A stretch of 64,000 nucleotides of DNA from CAZENU01 sp965222125. Lineage in GTDB: Bacteria > Chloroflexota > Dehalococcoidia > Lucifugimonadales > CAZENU01. A program made the position numbers and the translations under genes. Numbering within the stretch: the first letter of the stretch is position 1; every line of letters begins with the position of its first letter. The notes below the pieces were generated by a model. That model saw only the letters and a program-made list of their open reading frames with translations, did no database searches and was not told where the DNA came from. Positions 34,843-43,121 of this stretch are shown here, piece after piece. The stretch is taken from the NCBI GenBank assembly GCA_965222125.1, contig CBDCTC010000003.1, positions 124,001 to 188,000 on the forward strand, given 5' to 3'.

Positions 34843-36930
34843 TCAGTCCGCGCGGTCGAGGACTATGTTGTTCATGAAGTCGAGGGAAGCCGACCATCCG
34901 GGGGGCACGACGGCGGTCGAGTCGTACTCCTCCACGACGAGCGGGCCCAGGGACCCGCCGCCGATGTCGTCCCTTCCGATCACGGGGGTCCTGAGCCACT
35001 CGCCGCGATGCGTGAAGTAGACGTCCCTGTCCGCCGATGCCCGCCTCTCGGGCATCCCCACCATTCGCATCCGCTCCGGCACCCTCGACTCCTCGGAGAG
35101 GCCGCGGGCGACGACGCGGACGCTGACGAGCTGCAGGGGGTCGTCGGCCCGGTACCCGTAGGTCCGCTCGTGCTCGACGCCGTACACGCTGCCGAGCTCT
35201 TCGAGGGCGTCCGGGCCGAACGATGGCTGCGGCATCGCGACCGTGAGCTCGGATGTCTGTCCCACGTACTTGACGTCGACCTGGGTCACGATCTGCTGTC
35301 GCGCGTCCTCGAACCCCTCGGCCCGCAGCAGGTCGCGGCCTTCGCCGCGCAGCCGCTCCAGGATGCCGTTCACCTCGTCGAAGTCGAGCTCGGCGAACGG
35401 CCTGAAGTGGGTCTGCACGAAGTGGTGCTCGAGATCGGCGAACAGCAGACCGAAAGCGCTGAACACCCCCGGGGACGGCGGGACCACGATGCGCCGGATG
35501 CCGAGCTCCTCCGCGAGGCCGGCGGCGTGCAGCGGGCCGCCGCCTCCGAAGGCCACTAGGGTGAAGCGCCGGGGGTCTCTTCCCCGCTCGCTCGACACGG
35601 CACGCAGCGCGCGGGCCATGTTGGAGTTGGCCAGCAGGTGAACGCCGCTGGCGGCGTCGATGTCGGAGAGATCCAGCGGCCGCCCGACCTTGTCGCGCAG
35701 CGCCTGACGGGCTTTGTCGGCCACGATCGGGAAGGTGCCTCCGAGCAGGTGTTCCGGGTTGAGGTAACCGAGGGCGACGTTGGCGTCGGTAACGGTGGGA
35801 TCGCCGCCGCCGCGGTCGTAGCAGACCGGCCCGGGCACGGCGCCGGAACTCTGCGGCCCGCACCGGAGCGCGCCGCCCCTATCGACCCAGGCGATGCTGC
35901 CGCCGCCCGAGCTGACTTCCGCCAGGTCGATCGAGGGCACTCGGAGGATGTATCCGGAGCCCTTCAGCAGTCGGTGGCCGACGCTCATGCCGCCGCCCAC
36001 CTCGTACTCCGGCGCCAGGAGCATCTCGCCGCCCTCGATCATCGACGCCTTCGCAGTGGTGCCGCCCATGTCGAAGGTGATCACGTTGTCGATGCCGAGA
36101 CGCTTGCCCAGGTGGTAGGCGCCGACCACGCCGGCGGCCGGGCCCGACTCGATGCAGTACATCGGCTTCTCGATGGCGGACTCGACGGGCGACAGGCCGC
36201 CGTTGGACTGCATCACCATGAGCGGCACCTCGATGCCGCTGGCGAGCATCCCGTCCTTCAGGTCGCCCAGGTACCGGGCCACCACGGGCCGCACGTAGGC
36301 GTTGATGACCGTCGTGCTGGTCCGCTCGTACTCCCTCATCTCGGGCAGCAGCACGCTGGAGACCGACAGGCTGACGTCGGGCAGGCGGGCTCTGACGGCC
36401 TCGGCGACGCGCCTCTCGTGGTCCGGGTTGGCGTACGAGTGGAGCAGCGCTATCGCAACCGACCTCACGCCGGTCGCGGCGACGCGCTCGACGGCCGCGG
36501 CGAGGCTGTCGGGGTCGAGCGGCTTCAGCACTTCGCCCTCGAAGGTCATTCGCTCGGAGACCTCGAACCTCAGGTCCCGCTGCACCAGCGGCGGCGGCTT
36601 CTGGTAGTACAGATCGTAGAGGTGCGGCGTCCTGATCCGGGCCAGCTCCAAGACGTCGCGGAAGCCCTCCGTCGTTATCAGGGCCGTCGGCTCCCCCTTG
36701 CCTTCGAGGATGGCGTTAGTGGCCACGGTGAAGCCGTGGCCGACCTCCGAGACGTCGCTCGGGCTGATACCAAGCTCTTCGATGCCGAGGGCCAGACCCT
36801 CCAGCACGGCCCTGCCGTAGTCGTCGGGCGTGCTGGCGACCTTCTTCACGAGCACCCGGCCGTCGGAGCCCGCGAATACCACGTCCGTGAAGGTGCCGCC
36901 GATGTCAACACCGGCTCTGAAGCTGATCAT
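34843..36930 (-). CDS. Hydantoinase A/oxoprolinase family protein, second copy
   Basis: A 695-residue ATP-binding subunit starting with MISFRAGVDIGGTFTDVVF, so the nucleotide motif is complete. ESGPAAGVVGAYHLG, ITFDMGGTTAKASMIE and SSGGGSIAWVDRGGALRCGP follow in order. Together with the HyuB 13 bases downstream it would cleave a cyclic amide with ATP. It is preceded on the same strand by msrA and an amidohydrolase pair, giving a probable five-gene unit from 39136 to 33045. The first HyuA at 7407-9503 has the same domain order. Confidence 0.9.
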   Translation of the reverse strand: MISFRAGVDIGGTFTDVVFAGSDGRVLVKKVASTPDDYGRAVLEGLALGIEELGISPSDVSEVGHGFTVATNAILEGKGEPTALITTEGFRDVLELARIRTPHLYDLYYQKPPPLVQRDLRFEVSERMTFEGEVLKPLDPDSLAAAVERVAATGVRSVAIALLHSYANPDHERRVAEAVRARLPDVSLSVSSVLLPEMREYERTSTTVINAYVRPVVARYLGDLKDGMLASGIEVPLMVMQSNGGLSPVESAIEKPMYCIESGPAAGVVGAYHLGKRLGIDNVITFDMGGTTAKASMIEGGEMLLAPEYEVGGGMSVGHRLLKGSGYILRVPSIDLAEVSSGGGSIAWVDRGGALRCGPQSSGAVPGPVCYDRGGGDPTVTDANVALGYLNPEHLLGGTFPIVADKARQALRDKVGRPLDLSDIDAASGVHLLANSNMARALRAVSSERGRDPRRFTLVAFGGGGPLHAAGLAEELGIRRIVVPPSPGVFSAFGLLFADLEHHFVQTHFRPFAELDFDEVNGILERLRGEGRDLLRAEGFEDARQQIVTQVDVKYVGQTSELTVAMPQPSFGPDALEELGSVYGVEHERTYGYRADDPLQLVSVRVVARGLSEESRVPERMRMVGMPERRASADRDVYFTHRGEWLRTPVIGRDDIGGGSLGPLVVEEYDSTAVVPPGWSASLDFMNNIVLDRAD

Positions 36931-37002
36931 ATCCCGCCTAGGCCCGCAACGAAAATCGCGGCCCGCGCCGCGACCGGAATCTTATCACAGCCTCGACCCC
37001 GC

Positions 37003-37545
37003 TCAGGTGGACAGGAGCGCCAGGTGCTCCTTGCGCAGCTTCGCGACCTTGGGCTCGATCACGATCCGGCAGTAGGGCTGATTGCTGTTCCGAAGGTAGT
37101 AGTCCTTGTGGTACGCCTCCGCCTCCCAGAGGGACTCAAGCGGCGCGACCTCGGTCACGATCTTGCCCGACCAGACGCCCTGCTCCTCGATCTCCGCGAT
37201 CACCGACCGCGCGACCCGCTTCTGCGACTCCGAGTGGTGGAAGAGGGCGGAGCGGTACTGAGTACCGACGTCCGCCCCCTGCCGATTGAGGGTAGTGGGA
37301 TCGTGAATCGTGAAGAACACGAGCAGCAGGTCGCGGTAGCTCACGACAGTCGGGTCGAACGTCACCTGCACCACCTCGGCGTGACCCGTGGCGCCGCTGC
37401 ACACCTGCTCGTAGCTGGGGTTGGCGACGTGGCCCCCGGCGTAGCCCGAGCCGACCTCGCTCACGCCGCGCAGCCGCTGGAAGACCGCCTCCAGGCACCA
37501 GAAGCACCCACCGCCGAGCGTTGCCTTCTCCACAGCTTCGTTCAT
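37003..37545 (-). CDS. msrA: Peptide-methionine (S)-S-oxide reductase
   Basis: A 180-residue MsrA that reduces methionine-S-sulfoxide in proteins or free. The nucleophile Cys14 lies in LGGGCFWCLEAVF; the family motif GYAGGHVANPSYEQVCSG with HAEVVQVTFDP follows, and a further Cys in QPYCRIVI near the C-terminus could act in recycling. GAGGAG is five bases before the ATG. It sits between the amidohydrolase pair and the second HyuA, with gaps of 31 and 72 bases, so it may be co-transcribed with the catabolic genes; MsrA in such a unit is unusual and may only reflect position. Confidence 0.93.
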   Translation of the reverse strand: MNEAVEKATLGGGCFWCLEAVFQRLRGVSEVGSGYAGGHVANPSYEQVCSGATGHAEVVQVTFDPTVVSYRDLLLVFFTIHDPTTLNRQGADVGTQYRSALFHHSESQKRVARSVIAEIEEQGVWSGKIVTEVAPLESLWEAEAYHKDYYLRNSNQPYCRIVIEPKVAKLRKEHLALLST

Positions 37546-37576
37546 GTCTCCTCGCTCGTCGATCGTATTGGGGGAC

Positions 37577-38341
37577 TCACAGCTCGATGCCGAGCAGCCG
37601 CATGGCGTTCAGACCCAGGATGTTGCGCTTGTCCTGCTCCGAGATGTTCGAGGTCGCTATCTTCCCGACCTGGTGGCGGGGATCGAAGACGGGGATGTCG
37701 GAGCCGTACAGCACTCGGTCGCTCCCCACCTTCCCGACCAGGTACTCGAATGCGCCGTCGTTGGAGTCGGAGGTGGCGGTCTCCAGGTACACGTTAGGCA
37801 GGGCGCGGGCGGCTTCGATGGCGCCGTGCAACCGCCTCGAACCGGCGCCGCCGGCGTGGGCGAAGACCCACTTCACGTTTGGGAATTTTTCAGAAAGGGC
37901 CGAATACCGGCCTAGCATCGTCGTGCCCGGCGGGTCGAACGGGAACGTGGGATGGGCCATCACCGCCAGCCCGCGGTCGTTCAGCCATTCGTATATCGGG
38001 AAGTAGGCGGGGTCGTCGTTTGGCTTTCCGAAGTAGTCCGGGTAGATCTTGAGAAACTTCGATCCGAGCTGGTCGAAGGCGCGTTCCAACTCTCTGATCG
38101 CCTCCGTCGGGTAGTACGGCGTGACGAACGCGACCGGAACGAACCGGTCCGGATGCTTGTCGACGAACGTCGCGACGAGGTCGTTGCCGACTCTCGCGTC
38201 GCTGAACCAGATGCAGTTGATGCACGCCTTGTCGACCCCGGCCGCGTCCATGATCCGGATGTACACGTCCGGGTCTGCGACGTGGGCGCCGCGTCTGGCG
38301 TTGCCGACGTGGGCGTGAAAGTCTATGACGGGAGTGTCCAC
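37577..38341 (-). CDS. Amidohydrolase (Amidohydro_2), canonical member of pair 1
   Basis: 254 residues with a GTG start three bases after the stop of the partner gene, so translation is coupled. Metal motif VIDFHAHVGN (His9, His11), a later His in VFAHAGGAG, and the catalytic Asp in VLYGSDIPVFD. The residue set is complete for a metal-dependent hydrolase or decarboxylase. A close homologue (47535-48290) occupies the same place in a second copy of the pair, with shared blocks such as KFLKIYPDYFGKPNDDPAYFP. The substrate is unknown; the linked upstream gene encodes a partner without metal ligands. Confidence 0.85.
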   Translation of the reverse strand: MDTPVIDFHAHVGNARRGAHVADPDVYIRIMDAAGVDKACINCIWFSDARVGNDLVATFVDKHPDRFVPVAFVTPYYPTEAIRELERAFDQLGSKFLKIYPDYFGKPNDDPAYFPIYEWLNDRGLAVMAHPTFPFDPPGTTMLGRYSALSEKFPNVKWVFAHAGGAGSRRLHGAIEAARALPNVYLETATSDSNDGAFEYLVGKVGSDRVLYGSDIPVFDPRHQVGKIATSNISEQDKRNILGLNAMRLLGIEL

Positions 38342-38344
38342 GGG

Positions 38345-39136
38345 TTACTCCATGCCCAGTATTCGGTCGAGGTTTCCCGAGCAGATACGCGCGAGCGAAG
38401 TCTCGCTCAAGCCGCAGCGGTGCAGGTGGTAAAGCTGCGGGGACATCGAGGAATCGGGAAACGACGAGCCGAACAGGATGCGCTCGTCGCCTATCGCGTC
38501 CATGGCCACGGCCACCCCATCGGTGCTGACGAACCGGGACAGGTCCAAGTACAGGTTCGGGACGCTCTTCAGGAGCAGGATGGCCCAGGGCAGGTCGGTG
38601 TACACCGCGTCGCACAGCACCGCCGTGACGTCCGGGTGGGCGCTGAGAGTCTCGTACACGTCGGTGGGGTCCAGGGAGCCGCCCAACCTGGGATTCCACA
38701 TACGCTCGGTCGGATAGGACACCGGAAGCCAGACCGGGACGCGCTCGGCGGCCATCCAGTCGAGCCAGCGTCCGACGACCCAGTCCCTGAAGGGGAACGC
38801 GTAGACCGTCGGGAGCATCCGCACCGACCGCACTCCGGCTTCCTTGACCTGGGCGGCGAACGCGTCCAGGTCCTCGAACGGGCTGGCGATGAGCTGGGGG
38901 ATCAGGCCGGGATGGTCACGGACCATTTCCAGCAGGGCCTGATTGCCGTCGTCGGCGTCCCAGTACACGGCGTGAGGAGAATAGACCAGCGCCCGGTCGA
39001 CGCCCGCACTATCCATCGCGGCGAGAGTGCCCTCGGCGTCGTCGACCGACACCCGCTTGTCGTGCCGCCTGCCGAGGCTCACGTTGGCGTCGAAGACGGG
39101 GACCGACGGCTTGAAGTCGAAGTCTACGTTTCCCAT
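38345..39136 (-). CDS. Amidohydrolase-like protein without metal ligands, member of pair 1
   Basis: 263 residues with the overall Amidohydro_2 pattern (SAGVDRALVYSPHA, VRSVRMLP, NLYLDLSRF, ERILFGSSFPDS) but altered at the active site. Where canonical enzymes read D-x-H-x-H, this one has FDANVSLGRR (Asn18 and Ser20 in place of the two His), and the usual Asp of GSDxP is Ser. It is thus unlikely to bind the standard metal or to hydrolyse by the usual route. The homologue at 48293 has the same substitutions (Asn18, Ala20, Arg), so they are conserved. Always directly upstream of a canonical partner; a regulatory or heterodimer role is inference. Confidence 0.75.
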   Translation of the reverse strand: MGNVDFDFKPSVPVFDANVSLGRRHDKRVSVDDAEGTLAAMDSAGVDRALVYSPHAVYWDADDGNQALLEMVRDHPGLIPQLIASPFEDLDAFAAQVKEAGVRSVRMLPTVYAFPFRDWVVGRWLDWMAAERVPVWLPVSYPTERMWNPRLGGSLDPTDVYETLSAHPDVTAVLCDAVYTDLPWAILLLKSVPNLYLDLSRFVSTDGVAVAMDAIGDERILFGSSFPDSSMSPQLYHLHRCGLSETSLARICSGNLDRILGME

Positions 39137-39339
39137 ACGGTTTCACCTACGCCTCGGAACGCCGGCGAGTGTACCAGCGAGAGCCGGTACAGTCCATCCG
39201 CCGAGTTGCCTCATGGTAAATGCCGAAAAGGGTATCGTTGCTTCAGAAGTCATGTTACCGGGGGTGGCATGAGGAGAGGCCGCGTGGATCAGTATGCGGA
39301 AGCGATGAGGGGACGGGTGCCCGCAGTGCGGCGAGCCGT

Positions 39340-39682
39340 CTAACGCGCTAGTAGTCTTGTCTGCCAGCCCTTCTCTGCCTGAAGTGAGCCATGATGTCGG
39401 CGTCGAGCCGCAACGGCACCTTTTCTTTAGTTCTTTAGTGGCGGCATTCTGTGTGCCGCGGGTGCGGCGGTACGCCTCGACGACGTGGGGGATCATGTCA
39501 ACGGCCGGACGCATTTGGGCAAAGTCCCCGGTCGTCAGCTCGGGATTGTCGGGGTCTCTGGCGGCGCCGACCCGGATGGCGACGTCCTCACCGTACTTGG
39601 CTTCTACTTCGTCGATCTGCTGCCTGGTAACGTCGACCTTCGCGGACGCTGGCCAGATCGTTCCCGGCTTAAGCTTGGGCAT
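39340..39682 (-). pseudogene. BrnA-like (DUF4415) antitoxin remnant, two frameshifts
   Basis: Starts MPKLKPGTIWPASAKVDVTRQQ; the family opening MPxLKPGTI is clear. Residues up to ATKELKK are in one frame; one base is missing in an A run, after which VPLRLDADIMAHF follows; a second missing base near TTCAGG leads to AEKGWQTRLLAR and a stop at 39342. The repaired ending has the DUF4415 pattern V-LRLD-DIM--F---GKGWQTR. These small ribbon-helix-helix antitoxins normally pair with a BrnT-type RNase, but no toxin gene is next to it. Probably a dead orphan. Confidence 0.65.
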
Positions 39683-39766
39683 AGTCCCTGGTCTCCCTGG
39701 CACTCGCCTTCCGAAGGCTGATTTCACTAGCTCCGTGTCGCAGCCGCTTAGGGTGCCGGGTCGGGC

Positions 39767-41506
39767 CTATTGCGGGATGACCGGCAGGATGACCCTGGAC
39801 GGGCGCGCCGGGTCGTGGAAGACGGACTGCCGGGCTGACTTCAGCGTCGTCTCGGCGTAGTCGTTGCCCCCCGTGTTGTGGTTGCGGTCGAAGTTGGGGA
39901 AGTCGCTGCTCGATATGTCGACGCGTATCCGGTGGCCGCGCTTGAACAGGTTGCTCGTCGGGTTCATCGCGATGGTGTACTCGTAGACCTCGCTCGGTTT
40001 GATCATGGTCGGGTTCTCGTAGGACTCGCGGAACCGGGCTCGGACGATGCCGTAGCACAGCTTCATCGAGAAGCCGTCGGGCCACACGTCGACGAGCTTG
40101 ACGGCGAAGTCCGTGTCCGGCGCCGACGACGCGGCCCACAGCTTGACGACGATGTTGCCGGTGACCTCCACGTCCTCCTCCAGCGGCTGCGTCTGGTAGA
40201 CGAGCACGTCGCGGCGGCCGTCGAGGGGGCGCTCGTCGGCCGGCTCGTGCGAGCCGCCGCCCGACGGATAGATGGTCATCACGGGATCCCGGGGGTCGTA
40301 GACGTAGCCGTCGGGCGGGCTCTCGACCGGCGGACGGGGCGACAGCACACCGTCGCCGGCTACGGTGTGCGCTTTGCCGCCGCTGTGGAAGTAGTAGTCG
40401 GTGTAGCGTGTGTTGGGCAGGGGCCACTTGTCCTCGTGGCGCCACCGGTTGGCGCCCATGACGAATATCTGCGCCCGCGGGACCTCGTCCAGCCCGGTGT
40501 CCTCGCCCTTGAGCCAGTGGCCGAACCACTGCTCGACGATCTGGTAGAAGTCCCGTTCGGCCTCCGGTCCGAAGTCTACTTGGCCGACAGTCCGCACGAA
40601 GTCCGTGCCGGTGTGCCTCCACGGGCCGACCATGATCCGCGTCTGGCTGCGCGCCGTCTCGGAGGCGGCGTTCTCCGACATTCCGCTGAATATCTTGAGA
40701 GCGTTGACCTGCTGATCGAACCAGCTTGTCGTTATGAACGCCGGCGCCTCGATCTTGCGCAGCTTCGTCAGGAAGTCGAAGTTGTCCCTGCCGCGCTCGC
40801 CGAGCCACTTGCGCCAGTGGTGGCCGACACCGTACATCGCCTCGTCCGGTATCTCCATGAGCGGCAGGAACCAGGTCCACTTGTTGCGGTCGCGCTCGGT
40901 GAACAGTTGCTTGGCGTCGTCCCAGGTCCGCGGGCCCCACGGCTCGTCGTCCCGGACGATCTGGTCGGGAGCCAGGTTTACGACCATCCACTGCAGCGAC
41001 TGGCCGAGACGCAGCACGCCGCTCATCTCTTGGTCCAGGGTGCTCGCGGCGATGGCCTGGGGCATCATGGCGGTCAGGTGCGGGGGCTTCGCGTGGCCGA
41101 GCTCCCACTGCGTCCAGCCGTCGTAGGAGCTGCCGACGGTGCCCACCCTGCCGGTCGACCACGGCAGGCTTGCGGCCCACTCGATCGTGTCGTAGCCGTC
41201 CTCGGTGTCGTGGTGGTCGCCGCGGAAGGTGCAGGGGAAGAAGTCGCCCTCGGAGGCGTAGGTGCCCCGGATGTCCTGGGCGACGAACGTGTATCCCCGC
41301 TCGGCCAGATTGCGGCCCCGCTCTTCGTAGTACCTGGTGTCGATGCGCGACTTGTTATAGGCCGTCCTCGTGACGATCGTCGGATAGCGGCCCTTGTTGT
41401 CTGGGTGGTAGACGTCCCCCCTCAGGACGGTGCCGTCTCTCATCGGCACCGCGATATCCTTCTCTACGGCGACGCTGTAGCTCTTCTTCTCAATCTGCCG
41501 CGTCAT
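39767..41506 (-). CDS. CocE/NonD family alpha/beta hydrolase (X-Pro dipeptidyl-peptidase S15-like)
   Basis: A 579-residue serine hydrolase of the CocE/S15 type. N-terminal beta strands lead to MRDGTVLRGDVYHPD, then the nucleophile elbow GSSYDGW with Ser127, and a C-terminal jelly-roll (VTGNIVVKLWAASSAPDTDFAVKLVDVWPDG). These enzymes cleave ester or amide bonds, such as cocaine esters, cephalosporin acyl groups or X-Pro peptides. GAGGAGG lies before the ATG. The gene follows the propeller gene at 41544-42992 on the same strand, 37 bases apart. It fits the general amide/ester-breaking theme of the window; substrate unknown. Confidence 0.88.
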   Translation of the reverse strand: MTRQIEKKSYSVAVEKDIAVPMRDGTVLRGDVYHPDNKGRYPTIVTRTAYNKSRIDTRYYEERGRNLAERGYTFVAQDIRGTYASEGDFFPCTFRGDHHDTEDGYDTIEWAASLPWSTGRVGTVGSSYDGWTQWELGHAKPPHLTAMMPQAIAASTLDQEMSGVLRLGQSLQWMVVNLAPDQIVRDDEPWGPRTWDDAKQLFTERDRNKWTWFLPLMEIPDEAMYGVGHHWRKWLGERGRDNFDFLTKLRKIEAPAFITTSWFDQQVNALKIFSGMSENAASETARSQTRIMVGPWRHTGTDFVRTVGQVDFGPEAERDFYQIVEQWFGHWLKGEDTGLDEVPRAQIFVMGANRWRHEDKWPLPNTRYTDYYFHSGGKAHTVAGDGVLSPRPPVESPPDGYVYDPRDPVMTIYPSGGGSHEPADERPLDGRRDVLVYQTQPLEEDVEVTGNIVVKLWAASSAPDTDFAVKLVDVWPDGFSMKLCYGIVRARFRESYENPTMIKPSEVYEYTIAMNPTSNLFKRGHRIRVDISSSDFPNFDRNHNTGGNDYAETTLKSARQSVFHDPARPSRVILPVIPQ

Positions 41507-41543
41507 ACGGCGTCCTCCTCGGGTAGCTGCCCGCCAATAGGGG

Positions 41544-42992
41544 CTAGGGCCGCGGTCCCATCCAGAAGGCGTACAGCCTGGCCTGGCTGAGCTCGAAACG
41601 CAGCCTCACCTGCCTGTCGCGAGCGGGGGCGCCCCGCTCCCCCCACGTGAGCTGCCGGGCCAGGTCGTCGTCGCGGACCCCGTCGCAGTCGGACAGCGAG
41701 AGCCCGGGGACGGGGTCGAACGTCTCGGCGTCGACGACCTCGGCCCTCAGCTCGCCCCGCCGCGCGTCGACGTTCACGTAGAGGCCGCCGCGGTCCAGCG
41801 CGAACGGCGCCGTTACGAGCGTGCCCTTCGTGTCGGCGTCCAGGGACACGAAGCCGTCCAGCCTGATCTTGGCCAGCGACAGCGCGCTCAGGTCGTCGAA
41901 GTATCTGGCGAACGACTCGTCGCGGTCCTTCCGGTGACAGCGGAAGCGGCAGGCGTTGTAGTAGACCCATATCTCGCCCAGGTCTTCCCTGACCACGGGC
42001 CGGCCGCACGGCAGGAGCTGCGACGTGTCGTAGACCTCGCCGTCCCACGGCAGCACGCCGATGAAGACGTCGCGGTTGGCCACGCGGTCCCAGTGGCGCA
42101 GGTCGCGGGACACGGAGAGCTCGATCTGGTTCAGCCCGGTGTGATTGCGTCCCAGCCACCGGCCGGACGGGTTGAACAGCACCGGCAGGCCGACGTAGAG
42201 CCCCTCGTACGGCATCACGGCCATCTTGTAGACGTGCGCGATGAAGCTATCGTTCTCGACGACGTGGGGGCTCAGGTACGCCGGATCGTCTACCACCTGC
42301 CGAATACGCCGGCGACGGTTGTTCCGGTCCTTCTCGTCCGTGTGGAATATGAGCTCAGGCTCCGTCCAGTCGATGAAGTCGTTGCTGGTCGACAGCCAGA
42401 CCGATCTGCCCCACTTCTCGAGCGAGAGCTTCACCGTCGCGACGAACAGGCCGGTCGTCTCGTCGTGCGTCAGGAAGGAGGTGTCGTCGCTGGGTATGGG
42501 CGGCACGTCGATCATCGTCCACTGGAAGCCGTCCGGGGATACGGCCGGGTAGCGCGCGAGCCCTCGGTTGGCGAACATCCCTTTGTACCTGCGCTCGGGA
42601 TCCTCGTCGAGCTCGTCCCGAAGGGCGTGGTCCAGCGTCATTCCGCCGGGATCGACGGCGACGTTGTTGTCTCTGGAGCCGTTCCACTCGTAGAGGCCGA
42701 GGTTGGGGATTTCCCACTCCAGGCCATCGGTCGAGACCGCGTAGTGCACGGTGTTCTTATCGTAGATGTTTCTCTGCGACGCGCGGTACCACCACTCCCA
42801 AACGCCCTTCTCGGGGTTCCACTGGGGTGGACTGGCCGTCTGAAGCGCACCCTGGCCGCGCTGGAAGTCAGGGCGTATGATGGCCCCGACCCGTTCCGGC
42901 TTGTTCAAGACGCGTCGAAGGCCGTACTTGGACTCTATGGCATCGTCGTCCAGGAATAGCTGCTTGTTGCGGCCCGGGTATATCGTCCTCAA
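41544..42992 (-). CDS. Five-bladed-propeller glycosidase-like protein, copy B (TTG start)
   Basis: 482 residues. The best start is a TTG at 42992 because AGGAGG lies six bases upstream and it gives the same beginning as copy A (NKQLFLDDDAIESKYGLRRVLNKP). A longer frame to 43082 has no good site. Blade-like units include YAVSTDGLEWEIPNLGLYEW, WLSTSNDFIDWTEPELIFH and LSVSRDLRHWDRVANRDVFIGVLPWDGEVYDTSQLL. Collinear with copy A at 17996-19447 but embedded here between a deacylase and a CocE hydrolase instead of next to an oxidoreductase. Probably acts on a carbohydrate or glycoside; catalytic residues not assigned. Confidence 0.65.
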   Translation of the reverse strand: MRTIYPGRNKQLFLDDDAIESKYGLRRVLNKPERVGAIIRPDFQRGQGALQTASPPQWNPEKGVWEWWYRASQRNIYDKNTVHYAVSTDGLEWEIPNLGLYEWNGSRDNNVAVDPGGMTLDHALRDELDEDPERRYKGMFANRGLARYPAVSPDGFQWTMIDVPPIPSDDTSFLTHDETTGLFVATVKLSLEKWGRSVWLSTSNDFIDWTEPELIFHTDEKDRNNRRRRIRQVVDDPAYLSPHVVENDSFIAHVYKMAVMPYEGLYVGLPVLFNPSGRWLGRNHTGLNQIELSVSRDLRHWDRVANRDVFIGVLPWDGEVYDTSQLLPCGRPVVREDLGEIWVYYNACRFRCHRKDRDESFARYFDDLSALSLAKIRLDGFVSLDADTKGTLVTAPFALDRGGLYVNVDARRGELRAEVVDAETFDPVPGLSLSDCDGVRDDDLARQLTWGERGAPARDRQVRLRFELSQARLYAFWMGPRP

Positions 42993-43121
42993 TTGATGCC
43001 TCCTAGACCACCACGACCGGTCCGGCGGTCCCGCCTTGAAGGAGTGGACTTGACGGGCCTCAGGATAGAGCGTGTGGCCCACGCGGTCAACGGCTGCTGA
43101 GCAGGGGAGGCCCGAAGGCCA

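Noticed and set aside
35638..37797. A 719-codon open frame on the plus strand opposite HyuA and MsrA
   Set aside because: High G+C lengthens antisense frames. Its translation is low-complexity Arg/Gly/Val/His-rich and has no known motif, while the minus strand encodes clear HyuA and MsrA.
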